From the NCBI GenBank assembly GCA_002320665.1, contig DCKO01000067.1, forward strand, positions 1-60,404: DNA of 60,404 nucleotides, given 5' to 3'. Positions 15,852-25,047 of this stretch are shown in pieces. The notes beneath the pieces were generated by a model. It was not told the DNA's origin, made no database searches, and was given only the letters and a program-made list of their open reading frames with translations. Source of the stretch: Micavibrio sp. UBA1672 (GTDB taxonomy: Bacteria > Pseudomonadota > Alphaproteobacteria > Micavibrionales > Micavibrionaceae). The position numbers were made by a program, and so were the translations under genes. Within the stretch, counting starts at the first letter, position 1. Every line of letters starts with the position of its first letter.

Positions 15852-18800
15852 TTATTCAAAATCTAAGTAGTATTCATCCTCAGTATCTGAATTATCGCCT
15901 GTTGTTGTTCCGGTATTTGGTATTTGGTTTGTTTGTCCTGATGCTGCAGCGCCGAATTGGCTGCTGTTAGCGGAGCCATTACTACTGTAATTATGTTCAA
16001 GCTCAAAACCTTGATAGTTTTCGTCTAAATCTTGAGGTGTTACTCTCAGGGCTTCAGGGATTTCTTCCGGTTTATCTTCTGCACCGCCTTTGCCAAACTT
16101 TCCAAATTGATCTTTTAGACCATCCACGTTGATATCATCTGTGTTAATGTTGCTAACCCAATCAATTGTAGCTCCACTAGCATTCATAACAAGAGGTATG
16201 GCCTCGTTGCCCCAGAATTTAGCTGCGGTCATAGGTTCATCTGGATCTGTTATACCGTTATACACCCTAAAAATAGTTTGATCTTGTGCAAATCTCGGTG
16301 CAAATGTTCCTGCCTTCAAAATTGTTGAGTATTCTGAAGGATCTGTAAATGCTTCAAAGTCTGCTGTAACAAGGTTTTTACCAACAAGACCAAGTGTTGT
16401 GATTTCGGCGGCAAGCAGGGATGCAAATGCAATATGTTTACTGCCGCTGATGCCGCCAGTAAGTAGAAATTTTGCGGGATTAACAATGGCATCGCGTGTA
16501 AGTCTGCCTGCTACATTTTTGAATTGTTGTTTTTTTCTTTCCCAGCCTTTTAAGGGGTCACCGGCTCTGACGGCGATATAAGTCTCTTCTTTCCATTCCT
16601 TCTTTTTGGTTTCAGGATTTTTGACTTTGCGCTTTCTTTTCTTTTCAATGTCTTTTTCAGCAACAAGATTTTTATCTGAAACTACGAGTGTTTCCAATTC
16701 ACCATACGCGCTTGGTGTAAGTTTTTTTTCAGTGACTTTACCAGAAAAATAGGCGCGTCTTCTGTTCGTTCGGTTATTCTGCCAGTTGTAGAACATTTCG
16801 GTTGCAGGAATACCTGGCGTTGGCATGAAAACCATTGGGTTAGCCGATAAAACAGCCCATGGTGCTTTGAAAAGAGTATTTTTCCATGTATTAGGAGATT
16901 TTTCGTTTTCTCCGGCATAGGCCCAACCAATTGACAAAAATTCTGCGATCGGAAACATTTTGTTCCACATATTACGAGGGCCGTATTTTCTTGGTGAATC
17001 CGGCAAATTATTAGCAACATTAATCAGAGAATTATAAAATTGTGCTCTGTGCGGTTGTGATGTTTCATATTTTGCCATGCCGTCCAGACATGCTCCAACC
17101 AAAGATTTCGAAAATGTGTCGTCTGCTCTTTGGCCCATACGCATAACAGATAACCGAATTGCTATGCCGGCATGGTGGTCCATTCCTGACTCGTATAATA
17201 GGTCAAGCAAGCCAACATATTGCTTACCATCTTCCACGTTCCATTGGATTTTTGTTCCAGCTTCTGTTTGTGCAAGCGGTAACCCTTCGTGGAATCTGAC
17301 AATATCTCCCATTACCAGTTCACTGTTGTTCATTTTTCTAGTTTTTATAAACCGGGTTTCACGGTTATACATTCCAACATCTAGTGTTTGCTCAAGAGCA
17401 TTGAACTTATTTTGTGTTGGTGCCGGGATGCCTTTTTCCGGATCACCATATTGCCCGGCCAAGCGCATTTCAGGCAAAGACCCTAAACGAGATAATCTAT
17501 CTTCTATGCCAGCTTCTATAGCTGTAGCAAGATTTTTTCTGTTGCCTTTTTTCTTTTCTGCAACGGTAAGAAGTTCTTGCATTAATTCATTAAGCTCTCC
17601 TTTTCGTGCAAGGCTAATAGCCATCCAATTAATATCTTGCGCGAAATTAAGAGCTGACTCTTTGGTTTCTTCTACGAAGCCTTCACGACCCGAGTATTTT
17701 GCTTCAGGCTTAATGGCTTCTAGCTCATCCATTCTTTTCTTTGAATTGAATTCTAAGCCTAGAAGTTGTGTGTGGTATTGATCTGCAAAATCATCAAATG
17801 CTTCTATAATTAACTCTTTAGCTGTTTTTTTGTCATCAATGCTTTTGTCATAGTAAAGTTCGTTTTTTTCAATTTTAAAAGCAATGTCTTTGATTGTGTC
17901 TTGTAATTGTTTTATGGGATCAATAAGACCAGATGCCTCAATACTCTTATCAATGTCATCATAAAGGGCTTTTCCGAATATTTTTCCGGTAAACATGCGC
18001 GGCAGGCTTTTGTGTAAAACGTGAACCGGCTTTATTTGTGGCAGCAGAGGTATCCATCTTGATGCTACGTTATAAGTATGGATATTCATATTGATGAATT
18101 TTGAGCGCTCAAGCTTTTTGCCAGTTTCATCATTCTTGATATTTTTTTCTCTTCTCCACCCCCAATTTGACAGGTGAAATTGTGCAATACCTTGATAGAA
18201 CCATACTTTTTTGGCTGCTGGTATAGCTTTGTCTGGAGCAGAATGGTCACTATAAGGGTTTTTACCTGCTGCTTTTTTAAAAGTGCTGCTTCCTGTACTT
18301 GACAAGTTTTCAATATATTCTTGCCACTCTTCAGTAGCTTTTTGCTCTATTTCTTCTTCAATACCTTCTTGTTTGCTCTCTTTTTCGGTTAGTTTCTCCC
18401 TAAGCCCTTCAACACGCTTGCTAATAAGTTTATCGCGCTCCTTGATAAGAGCCCACATGGGCTTACGCATGTTTGCAAGTTCATGAGGTGTGAGTTTTAG
18501 CTGTTCAGCAAGCGCCTTGGATGCTTCGTTATTTGGTGACTTTATCTGATCATATTTACCAGAAATAATTTCTTTGGGTACAATACTCTCGCCACTGGCA
18601 TAAGCCTTTTTGAAGTCAATAGCTATTTCATGCTTAATGGCATCTTTTTGCAAAGAGTTTAGTACTGCGGGGTTTTTTACAAAATTATGAACGAGGGCCG
18701 GTTGTGCAATATCGTCAATAATCTTGTTAACCCAGTCATTTAGCTCTTTTAGTCTTTGTTTAATATCAATATTTGGATTATTGATAATTTTGAAAATAGA

Positions 18801-19340
18801 ACCTTTTTGTTGATCAAGAAAATCAGATATGGCTTTCTTCTCGTCATCTTCGTACTCTTTGTGCATAAGTATATCTGGTTCTTGACCGGCGGTAATCCAG
18901 TTACCAAGAGTAGTTTCGACATCTGTATTTTCCAGGAATTTTTTTATAGGTTCAGCCAGATCTTCTTCGGCCAGTTTGTCTTTGATCCAAAGGGCTAGAT
19001 TATCGCTTTTTTCAGTATTAAATATTACACTGTCATCAGAAAAGTCGATTTCGGATGTTTCGAAAAATTCTGTTATTTTGTTTTTATTTTCTTCAAGGAA
19101 CTCTCTAACAGCGTTTTTATCGTCTTCGCTGAAGTTTGCTGCTTTGTTCAGAGCCATAAGGCTTGCTATGGCAGCGTCATTTGTTCTTATGTGGGGAACT
19201 AAAGTATCATAATCATATTTTGAACCATAATCTGCGACATTTGATTCTTCAGGTTCTGAAGTGCTTTCAGCAGAATTGCCCGGATCATAATTATGACCTC
19301 TTAATTTGGCAAAGATTTTGAATGGTCCTTTGTTAAACAT
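15852..19340 (-). CDS. Giant hypothetical protein (1162 aa)
   Basis: No family recognised. It has a basic N-terminus (MFNKGPFKIFAKLRGHNYDPG), then acidic and Lys/Glu-rich helices to about 350. A denser, Trp/Met/Phe-containing globular middle follows (about 370-900; for example AKFWGNEAIPLVMNASG later on). One hydrophobic segment lies near 968-990 (IAFASLLAAEITTLGLVG), and the Ser/Asn/Gly/Thr-rich tail ends TEDEYYLDFE. No Sec signal. Its stop is 70 bases before the 1144-aa gene, so the two are likely cotranscribed. A TTAA-N7-TTAA sequence lies at 19429-19443. A partner in an envelope or surface assembly with its neighbours is a reasonable hypothesis only. Confidence 0.75.
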   Translation of the reverse strand: MFNKGPFKIFAKLRGHNYDPGNSAESTSEPEESNVADYGSKYDYDTLVPHIRTNDAAIASLMALNKAANFSEDDKNAVREFLEENKNKITEFFETSEIDFSDDSVIFNTEKSDNLALWIKDKLAEEDLAEPIKKFLENTDVETTLGNWITAGQEPDILMHKEYEDDEKKAISDFLDQQKGSIFKIINNPNIDIKQRLKELNDWVNKIIDDIAQPALVHNFVKNPAVLNSLQKDAIKHEIAIDFKKAYASGESIVPKEIISGKYDQIKSPNNEASKALAEQLKLTPHELANMRKPMWALIKERDKLISKRVEGLREKLTEKESKQEGIEEEIEQKATEEWQEYIENLSSTGSSTFKKAAGKNPYSDHSAPDKAIPAAKKVWFYQGIAQFHLSNWGWRREKNIKNDETGKKLERSKFINMNIHTYNVASRWIPLLPQIKPVHVLHKSLPRMFTGKIFGKALYDDIDKSIEASGLIDPIKQLQDTIKDIAFKIEKNELYYDKSIDDKKTAKELIIEAFDDFADQYHTQLLGLEFNSKKRMDELEAIKPEAKYSGREGFVEETKESALNFAQDINWMAISLARKGELNELMQELLTVAEKKKGNRKNLATAIEAGIEDRLSRLGSLPEMRLAGQYGDPEKGIPAPTQNKFNALEQTLDVGMYNRETRFIKTRKMNNSELVMGDIVRFHEGLPLAQTEAGTKIQWNVEDGKQYVGLLDLLYESGMDHHAGIAIRLSVMRMGQRADDTFSKSLVGACLDGMAKYETSQPHRAQFYNSLINVANNLPDSPRKYGPRNMWNKMFPIAEFLSIGWAYAGENEKSPNTWKNTLFKAPWAVLSANPMVFMPTPGIPATEMFYNWQNNRTNRRRAYFSGKVTEKKLTPSAYGELETLVVSDKNLVAEKDIEKKRKRKVKNPETKKKEWKEETYIAVRAGDPLKGWERKKQQFKNVAGRLTRDAIVNPAKFLLTGGISGSKHIAFASLLAAEITTLGLVGKNLVTADFEAFTDPSEYSTILKAGTFAPRFAQDQTIFRVYNGITDPDEPMTAAKFWGNEAIPLVMNASGATIDWVSNINTDDINVDGLKDQFGKFGKGGAEDKPEEIPEALRVTPQDLDENYQGFELEHNYSSNGSANSSQFGAAASGQTNQIPNTGTTTGDNSDTEDEYYLDFE

Positions 19341-19539
19341 TAGCCTTTAGCCTTTTTCAAATTATCGCGACCGATATTTCAGGTCGAAATCAGAAGCTTA
19401 GTTCCATCCTTAAGGTATAGCAGGTTCATTAAAAACCTTTTAAGCTTCATAAACAACTAATCTTTAGCAAGTCTACACCAGGTAGTTCCGGTTTTGCAAA
19501 TAAAATTTGTTTTTTTTTAGGGGGTTAAGTTTTTTTATG

Positions 19540-19551
19540 TTCGGGCCCGAA
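19540..19551. repeat. Perfect 12-bp GC palindrome
   Basis: TTCGGGCCCGAA lies two bases past the stop of the 211-aa gene. It is conspicuous in very AT-rich flanks. It lacks a T tract on the minus-strand side, so it is not a normal terminator. It could be a protein-binding dyad or chance. The 213 bases from 19341 to 19553 hold no gene. Confidence 0.4.
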
Positions 19552-19553
19552 GG

Positions 19554-20189
19554 TTAGCCGCCTGCTGGTTCAGGTGCAAATACATTGCCGGCACCGGGTT
19601 GGATATTGGTTTGTGCGCTGCCAAAGCTAAATGGTTGGTTGAGTTGCACGCTATTAGAAGGGCCATCAGTGTTCTTTGCCCAATCAAAGGCTGATTTTAA
19701 GCCTCCAACAATTTCTGATCTAAAATTCCATACCACAGTTGCCAATGTAGCTATAATTCCAGCCTTGATATTGCCGGCACCAAACATTTTTGAAAGTACT
19801 CCTGCGCCGGTTGCAATACCAGCATCATCAAGAACGCCAAAATTTTTGTTGCCAGTTAAAAGTCCACCTACCACATCCCAGAGGCCTTGGCCTTCTTGTG
19901 TTTGTTGATTATCTACACCTGCGGCTTGTCTTTGTTGTGTGGTTAAACTTTGGTCGCTCGTGCTGGATTCAAGTTGTTGTCGTGTCGATGCTTGATCACC
20001 AGCGCCGCTACGTTGGTTGAAATCTTGGTTTGTGGGTGATCGTTCTTGTTCAGATCCATCATCTGCCCAGCTTTTAACAGTGTTGCCAATCCAGCGTTTT
20101 ACATGACCACCTGTGTCATTATCCATCGCGTTGGCACCATATACGGATGTTGTTCCAACAGCACCCCAAAGAAGCAAAGGCCAAATCAT
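19554..20189 (-). CDS. Hypothetical membrane/low-complexity protein (211 aa)
   Basis: Starts MIWPLLLWGAVGTTSVYGAN, a short hydrophobic stretch that could be an uncleaved anchor or an unusual signal without the typical positive N-terminus. Residues 45-105 are Gln/Ser/Thr-rich and disordered. A Gly/Ala-rich hydrophobic stretch (GVLDDAGIATGAGVLSKMFG, then IKAGIIATLATVVW) follows, and the tail is Asn/Gln/Pro/Phe-rich. GGAGG lies upstream of ATG 20187-20189. Tail composition matches the tails of the 1144- and 1162-aa proteins, which supports a shared job. It is the first gene of the minus-strand set. No family recognised. Confidence 0.65.
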   Translation of the reverse strand: MIWPLLLWGAVGTTSVYGANAMDNDTGGHVKRWIGNTVKSWADDGSEQERSPTNQDFNQRSGAGDQASTRQQLESSTSDQSLTTQQRQAAGVDNQQTQEGQGLWDVVGGLLTGNKNFGVLDDAGIATGAGVLSKMFGAGNIKAGIIATLATVVWNFRSEIVGGLKSAFDWAKNTDGPSNSVQLNQPFSFGSAQTNIQPGAGNVFAPEPAGG

Positions 20190-20388
20190 TACAAAATCCC
20201 TCCGATATCATATGAATCAGAAGATCGCAAAATCAGAAAAATGGTTTGATTTTCTTGTATCTTCAACATTATTATCACCTAATATTTTAGCACATTTTTT
20301 GTGCATTTATAATTTCTTATACTTACTATAGGGGAAATAAATCCCTAAAAGCAAGTTTTTTCGGAAAATAATAAATAGAGTCCTGAAA

Positions 20389-21993
20389 TTAATGCCTAAA
20401 GTGGCGCATGCCTGTGAAAATCATGGCTAACCCACGTTCATTGGCGGCATCAATCACTTCTTGGTCTCGGATAGATCCGCCGGGTTGGATGACGGCGGTT
20501 ACTCCGGCATCTGCGGCAGCAATCAGGCCGTCTGCAAAGGGAAAAAATGCATCAGAAGCGACAACAGAAGCTTTGGTCAGGGGTTCGTCCCATCCAGCGT
20601 CTTCAGCAGCTTGTTGTGCCTTCCAAGCGGCAATGCGTGACGAATCAATGCGGCTCATTTGACCGGCGCCGATTCCTACCGTAGCACCATCCTTGGCATA
20701 GACAATTGCATTGGATTTGACGTGTTTTGCTACGGCAAAGGCGAAGCGCATATCTTTCATTTCCTGATCTGTTGGTTCACGGTCAGAAACAACTTTAATA
20801 TCGTCTTCCGGGAACACCAAGCGGTCATCTTCTTGTACTAAAAGGCCGCCGGCTATGCATTTGACCAATTTACGTTTTTGGTCTCTATCGGGCATTCCAC
20901 CAGTTTCCAGAACGCGGATTTTATCTTTTGCTTTGAGTATTTCCAGCGCATCTTCGTCGATAAGCGGGGCTATAATAACCTCGACAAAGCGTTCGGTAAT
21001 CAATTTTGCCAATTCTGCTGTCAGGGGCTGGTTTACGGCAATGATCCCGCCGAAGGCGCTAGTCTGGTCACAAAGCAGGGCACGCTTATAGGCATCTATG
21101 GTGTTTTCTGCAACGGCAACGCCGCATGGATTGGCATGTTTGATAATAGCTACGGCTGGCTCATCAAATTCGGAGACAAGCTCAAAGGCTGCGTCTGTGT
21201 CATTCAGGTTATTATAAGAGAGCTCTTTGCCTTGTTTCTGGAAGGCTAAAGCAGCGCCGGGCCTGACGGAGTGATCTGTGAGGTAAAGTGCCGCGTTTTG
21301 ATGAGGGTTTTCCCCATAACGGAGCTTTTGCTTGAGTGTGCCAGAGAAACTTGTGCGGCGTGTTACCGCTTCATCGGCTTGCTGAGCTAGCCATTGTGCT
21401 ATGGCCGAATCATAGGTTGCAGTCATGGAAAATGCTGTCAGGGCCAGAATTTTGCGGATATTTGCACTAACATAACCATCGGTTTCTTCCATGGATTCAA
21501 GGACTTTCTTGTAGTCCTGTGGGTCTGTAATGACGGTAACATGGGCGTGGTTTTTAGCTGCTGCACGAATCATGGCTGGTCCGCCAATATCGATATTTTC
21601 GATGCATTCGTCAAAGTCTGCGCCGCTTTTTACAGTTTGAGTAAAGGGGTATAAGTTTACTATCAGCATATCGATTGGTTCGATTGCATTATCCAGCATG
21701 GCTTGTTGGTGATCTTCCTTATCGCGCTTGGCTAGGATGCCGCCGTGAATTTTGGGATGGAGTGTCTTAACGCGGCCTTCCATGATTTCAGGAAAACCTG
21801 TGTGGTCCGAGACTTCTTTAACCGCAATTCCTGCATCTTGCAATGCTTTCGCAGTGCCACCTGTAGAGAGGATTTCTATGCCGTAGGATGAGAGGGTTTT
21901 TGCAAAATCAACTATGCCATCCTTATTCGATACGGAAATTAATGCGCGTTTGATTTTTACGGCATTGCTGGCTTTAATAACGTCTTCGCTCAT
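20389..21993 (-). CDS. purH: Bifunctional AICAR formyltransferase / IMP cyclohydrolase
   Basis: Carries out the last two steps of IMP synthesis: formylation of AICAR, then ring closure. The 534-aa length is normal. Seen: an N-terminal MGS-like cyclohydrolase domain (RALISVSNKDGIVDFA, LSTGGTAKAL, VKTLHPKIHGG) and a C-terminal transferase domain (KHANPCGVAVAE, SDAFFPFADGL). I start at ATG 21991-21993; an upstream frame to 22041 would add 16 atypical residues. It lies 105 bases downstream of cheR on the same strand. Whether it shares the chemotaxis transcript is open. Confidence 0.96.
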   Translation of the reverse strand: MSEDVIKASNAVKIKRALISVSNKDGIVDFAKTLSSYGIEILSTGGTAKALQDAGIAVKEVSDHTGFPEIMEGRVKTLHPKIHGGILAKRDKEDHQQAMLDNAIEPIDMLIVNLYPFTQTVKSGADFDECIENIDIGGPAMIRAAAKNHAHVTVITDPQDYKKVLESMEETDGYVSANIRKILALTAFSMTATYDSAIAQWLAQQADEAVTRRTSFSGTLKQKLRYGENPHQNAALYLTDHSVRPGAALAFQKQGKELSYNNLNDTDAAFELVSEFDEPAVAIIKHANPCGVAVAENTIDAYKRALLCDQTSAFGGIIAVNQPLTAELAKLITERFVEVIIAPLIDEDALEILKAKDKIRVLETGGMPDRDQKRKLVKCIAGGLLVQEDDRLVFPEDDIKVVSDREPTDQEMKDMRFAFAVAKHVKSNAIVYAKDGATVGIGAGQMSRIDSSRIAAWKAQQAAEDAGWDEPLTKASVVASDAFFPFADGLIAAADAGVTAVIQPGGSIRDQEVIDAANERGLAMIFTGMRHFRH

Positions 21994-22098
21994 GTGTTTT
22001 TCTTTTCTTGTCGTCTGTAGCGCGTCGGAATATACGACCACATGCTTAGGGTTTCAACCCCTAAACTTAAATTGTGTTATAGAGCTATATTAGAAAAA

Positions 22099-22941
22099 TC
22101 AGGCGGCTTCAGTTTTAAGATGTTTGCTGTCTTGTTTTGCATAAAGACCTCTTTGCCCTGGTACGGCTACAAAAGCATCTGTGATACCAATAACTGTTTC
22201 AGCGCCGCCCAAAAATAAAAAACCGTCATCAGAAATGAGTTTTGACATGCGTCCCAAGATATCTGCTTTGGTCTCATTGTCGAAATAGATCAAAACATTG
22301 CGGCAGAAAATGACATCAAACTCACCTAAACTTGCCATTGAGTCTAGCAAATTAAAATATTTGAATTTTATCATGTTACGAATTTCATCACTTAGTTGCC
22401 ATTTCTCATTTTCAAGCTGAGTAAAATATTTCATTAGCAAGGTAATGGGTAGGCCTCTTTGAACCTCGAATTGTGAATATTGGGCTGTTTTGGCCTGATC
22501 TAGAATTTCGTAAGAAATATCAGTTGCTGTGATGTCAAAATTCCAACCCGGCATATCGTGTTGCTTTTCTTTCAATAGCATAGCAAGAGAATAGGGCTCT
22601 TGTCCGCTTGAAGATGCCGCGCACCATATTCTAAGTCTTTTGGTAACTTTGGGGTTTGCCTTGTAGTATTCCAACACGGTATCTCTGAAGATATCAAAAG
22701 GCCTGATGTCTCTGTAAAAAGATGTCTCATTCGTGGTCATTGCCTCGACGATGTCTACTATAAGTTCTTTTGGTGGGACACCTCTTAGAACGTTGGTCAT
22801 TGCCTCGATATTTTCATAGCCCCATTTTTTTGCGACAGGATTAAGTCTTGAGTCGAGCAGGTAAGATTTATCTTGTGTAAGAACCAATCCAGATTTCTCT
22901 TTCAGAAGGTCTTTATATATGTCGAAATCAGTTATTCTCAT
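22099..22941 (-). CDS. cheR: Chemotaxis methyltransferase CheR
   Basis: Methylates glutamates of chemoreceptors using S-adenosylmethionine, setting adaptation. 280 aa is normal. Seen: the N-terminal helical domain (residues 1-75), the SAM-binding strand and loop RIWCAASSSGQEPYSLA, ITATDISYEIL, and FDVIFCRNVLIYFD. It is the last gene of the cheA-cheW-cheY-cheB-cheR set, 27 bases after cheB. No receptor gene is in the window. Confidence 0.95.
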   Translation of the reverse strand: MRITDFDIYKDLLKEKSGLVLTQDKSYLLDSRLNPVAKKWGYENIEAMTNVLRGVPPKELIVDIVEAMTTNETSFYRDIRPFDIFRDTVLEYYKANPKVTKRLRIWCAASSSGQEPYSLAMLLKEKQHDMPGWNFDITATDISYEILDQAKTAQYSQFEVQRGLPITLLMKYFTQLENEKWQLSDEIRNMIKFKYFNLLDSMASLGEFDVIFCRNVLIYFDNETKADILGRMSKLISDDGFLFLGGAETVIGITDAFVAVPGQRGLYAKQDSKHLKTEAA

Positions 22942-22968
22942 TATTTCTTACCTTAACTAAACAAACTT

Positions 22969-24063
22969 TCAAGCTGTGGCTTCCATAAGCCATGGTCCAA
23001 TTTTTTCAAGTGGTAGGACTGCGGAGCAGAGTTGTTTTTGTGTTACTGCACCGGGCATACCCCATACAATACTCGTTTTTTCATCTTGCGCAATAACGCG
23101 CCCGCCACAATTTACCAATTCTTCTGCACCTTTAAGACCATCACTGCCCATGCCTGTTAAAATGGCACATAAAACCCGTTTGCCGTATATGGAAATAAGT
23201 GATCTGAGCATAGGGTCGACTGCGGGTTTGCAGAAGTTTTCCTGAGGGCCATCATCTAATTTGATCTTTAGAGAAACACCATCTTTTTTAAACAGCATGT
23301 GTTTGCCGCCGGGGGCTATATAGACTTTTCCCTTTTCTACAATCATACCGTCTTCGCCTTCGTGAGCTTCTAAGCCGGATTGTATTGAAACATGCTCAGC
23401 TAGAATTTTAGTAAAGGTTTTTGGCATGTGTTGCGTGATCACAATTGGAATATTAATACCCTTTAATTCTTTTAAAACGTGAAAGAGAGCGTTGGGACCT
23501 CCAGTAGAACTGCCAATGGCTAATATGTCCGGTTTGCCTTTAAAAGCATGTGTGTCATCACGTAAGATGACCGGGGCTGATGGTTTGGCGCTAACTGTTG
23601 AGGTTGCTTGGTTTGTTGCAGATGCCGTGCCTGAAGGTTTGCGTGCGGGGACAAGAGATTTTACAAGTTCAATTAGTCTAGCTTTGAATATATCGTCATT
23701 TCCGGCGCCTACAGTATTACTGGGTTTTGCAATAGTCTCTACTGCGCCCAAAGATAAGGCTTTCATGGTAATTGCTGCGCCTTTTTCTGTTAAGGTAGAA
23801 CACATAATTACCTTTGTATTCGGTGAGGCTTCTATAATTTTAGGAAGAGCCGTAATACCATCCATGACAGGCATTTCAACATCAAGGATTAGGATGTCAG
23901 GCTTTTTATTTTCAGCCATTTTTATGCCCATCTCGCCATTAGAGACCGAAGCTACGACTTCAATGTTAGGGTCTGCTGTTAGAATTCTTGTTAAGACACC
24001 CCTAATAACACTCGAGTCATCAACGAGGGCAATTCTTACTTTTTTTGAGTCATCAGTTGTCAT
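22969..24063 (-). CDS. cheB: Chemotaxis methylesterase/response regulator CheB
   Basis: Removes methyl groups from (and deamidates) chemoreceptors when phosphorylated by CheA. 364 aa: receiver domain at 9-130 with DD at 15-16 and phospho-acceptor D61 (LILDVEMP), an Ala/Ser/Thr linker near 143-165, and an esterase domain with the triad visible as S185/186 (AIGSSTGGP), H212 (TQHMPKTF) and D308 (TGMGSDGLKG). All key residues are present. 31 bases from cheY, same strand. Confidence 0.96.
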   Translation of the reverse strand: MTTDDSKKVRIALVDDSSVIRGVLTRILTADPNIEVVASVSNGEMGIKMAENKKPDILILDVEMPVMDGITALPKIIEASPNTKVIMCSTLTEKGAAITMKALSLGAVETIAKPSNTVGAGNDDIFKARLIELVKSLVPARKPSGTASATNQATSTVSAKPSAPVILRDDTHAFKGKPDILAIGSSTGGPNALFHVLKELKGINIPIVITQHMPKTFTKILAEHVSIQSGLEAHEGEDGMIVEKGKVYIAPGGKHMLFKKDGVSLKIKLDDGPQENFCKPAVDPMLRSLISIYGKRVLCAILTGMGSDGLKGAEELVNCGGRVIAQDEKTSIVWGMPGAVTQKQLCSAVLPLEKIGPWLMEATA

Positions 24064-24094
24064 TTATACAAGGGAGCCTAACTAATAATTATGG

Positions 24095-24460
24095 TTATAA
24101 AACGCCTATTTGTTTGAATTTTGATTCAATGATATCGCTATCAAAAGGTTTCATAATATATTCATTAGCACCAGCTTCCATAGCGCGCTTGATGTGTGCA
24201 ATGTCATTTTCAGTTGTACAGAAAATTACTTTTGGGATATTACCGTTTTCCATTTCTCTCAATTTTTCTAAAAACTCGATGCCACTCATAACCGGCATAT
24301 TCCAGTCTAGCAAAACAGCATCTGGCATTTTCTGTTGGCAAGCTTCATATGCTTTTTGTCCGTCCTCTGCCTCAAGGCACTCGAAGCCAAGGTCATGCAC
24401 AATTCGGCTTGCGACTTTTCGTACCACACGGCTATCATCTACAATCAGACATGATTTCAT
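24095..24460 (-). CDS. cheY: Single-domain response regulator CheY
   Basis: A 121-aa receiver domain with all catalytic residues: D8, D9, phospho-acceptor D52 (LLDWNMP), T82/T83 (FCTTEND) and K104 (IMKPFD). It would carry phosphate from CheA to the flagellar switch or act as a phosphate sink. With the hybrid CheA of this operon it competes with an internal receiver domain. About 98 bases separate it from cheW. Confidence 0.95.
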   Translation of the reverse strand: MKSCLIVDDSRVVRKVASRIVHDLGFECLEAEDGQKAYEACQQKMPDAVLLDWNMPVMSGIEFLEKLREMENGNIPKVIFCTTENDIAHIKRAMEAGANEYIMKPFDSDIIESKFKQIGVL

Positions 24461-24558
24461 TAGATCTTCCCTTTATACACTTATTCATACAACCAAAATT
24501 TGTTATATACCCTACACGTAAAAATATTATAAAGAACAGGTATTTTTATAGTCATTTT

Positions 24559-25020
24559 TTAATCATCAACATATTCAAGAAGCTTGGCAACATCCATGAT
24601 TACCAATAAATCATTTTTTAACTGATATATGCCAACCGAGACATCATGCCATAAAGGATCAAGTGTTCCAGGATTCTTTTCAAATACTTCTTCTTTCAAG
24701 CTTAATACATCTCCCACATCGTCAATAATCAGGCTGTATAATTCGTCATGATGTTCAACAACAACGCTCATAGCGTTTTCATAGTCTTCTCTTGGTTCCA
24801 ATTTAAGGCGTTTACGCACGTCAATGGCAGTAACAATGCGTCCTCTTAGATTTAAAGAGCCTGCAATTTCCGGTGCAGCCATAGGGACATGGGTGACTTT
24901 TTGTCCGCGTAAAACATCCTGCACTTGCAGAACAGGAATGCCAAAAAGTTGGTCTGCGATTGTAACAGTCAGGTAGTCCCTGGAGTTTGGTAAGTTTTGG
25001 TGATCAATGGCATGTTGCAT
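24559..25020 (-). CDS. cheW: Chemotaxis coupling protein CheW
   Basis: A 153-aa single CheW domain (SH3-like double barrel) that links receptors to CheA. Seen: YLTVTIADQLFGIPVLQVQD, a strand with VPMAAPEIAGSLNLRGRIVT, the conserved Arg/Gly region and DDVGDVLSL. 27 bases after cheA, with a GGAG-type site before the ATG. It complements the two CheW-like domains inside the CheA at 25048-28023. Confidence 0.95.
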   Translation of the reverse strand: MQHAIDHQNLPNSRDYLTVTIADQLFGIPVLQVQDVLRGQKVTHVPMAAPEIAGSLNLRGRIVTAIDVRKRLKLEPREDYENAMSVVVEHHDELYSLIIDDVGDVLSLKEEVFEKNPGTLDPLWHDVSVGIYQLKNDLLVIMDVAKLLEYVDD

Positions 25021-25047
25021 GATTTTCTCCTTTATGCGCTATAGTGC

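Noticed and set aside
17077..17781. 234-codon plus-strand frame opposite the 1162-aa gene
   Set aside because: Antisense to a long, well-supported coding frame. It lacks a ribosome site and its Ser/Phe/Cys-rich composition is typical of shadow frames.
19495..19520. CAAAT-aaa-ATTTG stem followed by T tract as a terminator
   Set aside because: The stem is only five AT pairs and the T tract is on the plus side, where no gene ends.
20189..20268. Short frame with a good ribosome site (TTAGGTGATAATAATG) upstream of the 211-aa gene
   Set aside because: I first took it for a coupled leader peptide, but recounting showed it is out of phase with the start region and runs on into the 211-aa gene in another frame.
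23492..24085. 197-codon plus-strand frame opposite cheB
   Set aside because: cheB has complete catalytic motifs on the other strand; the plus frame is its shadow.
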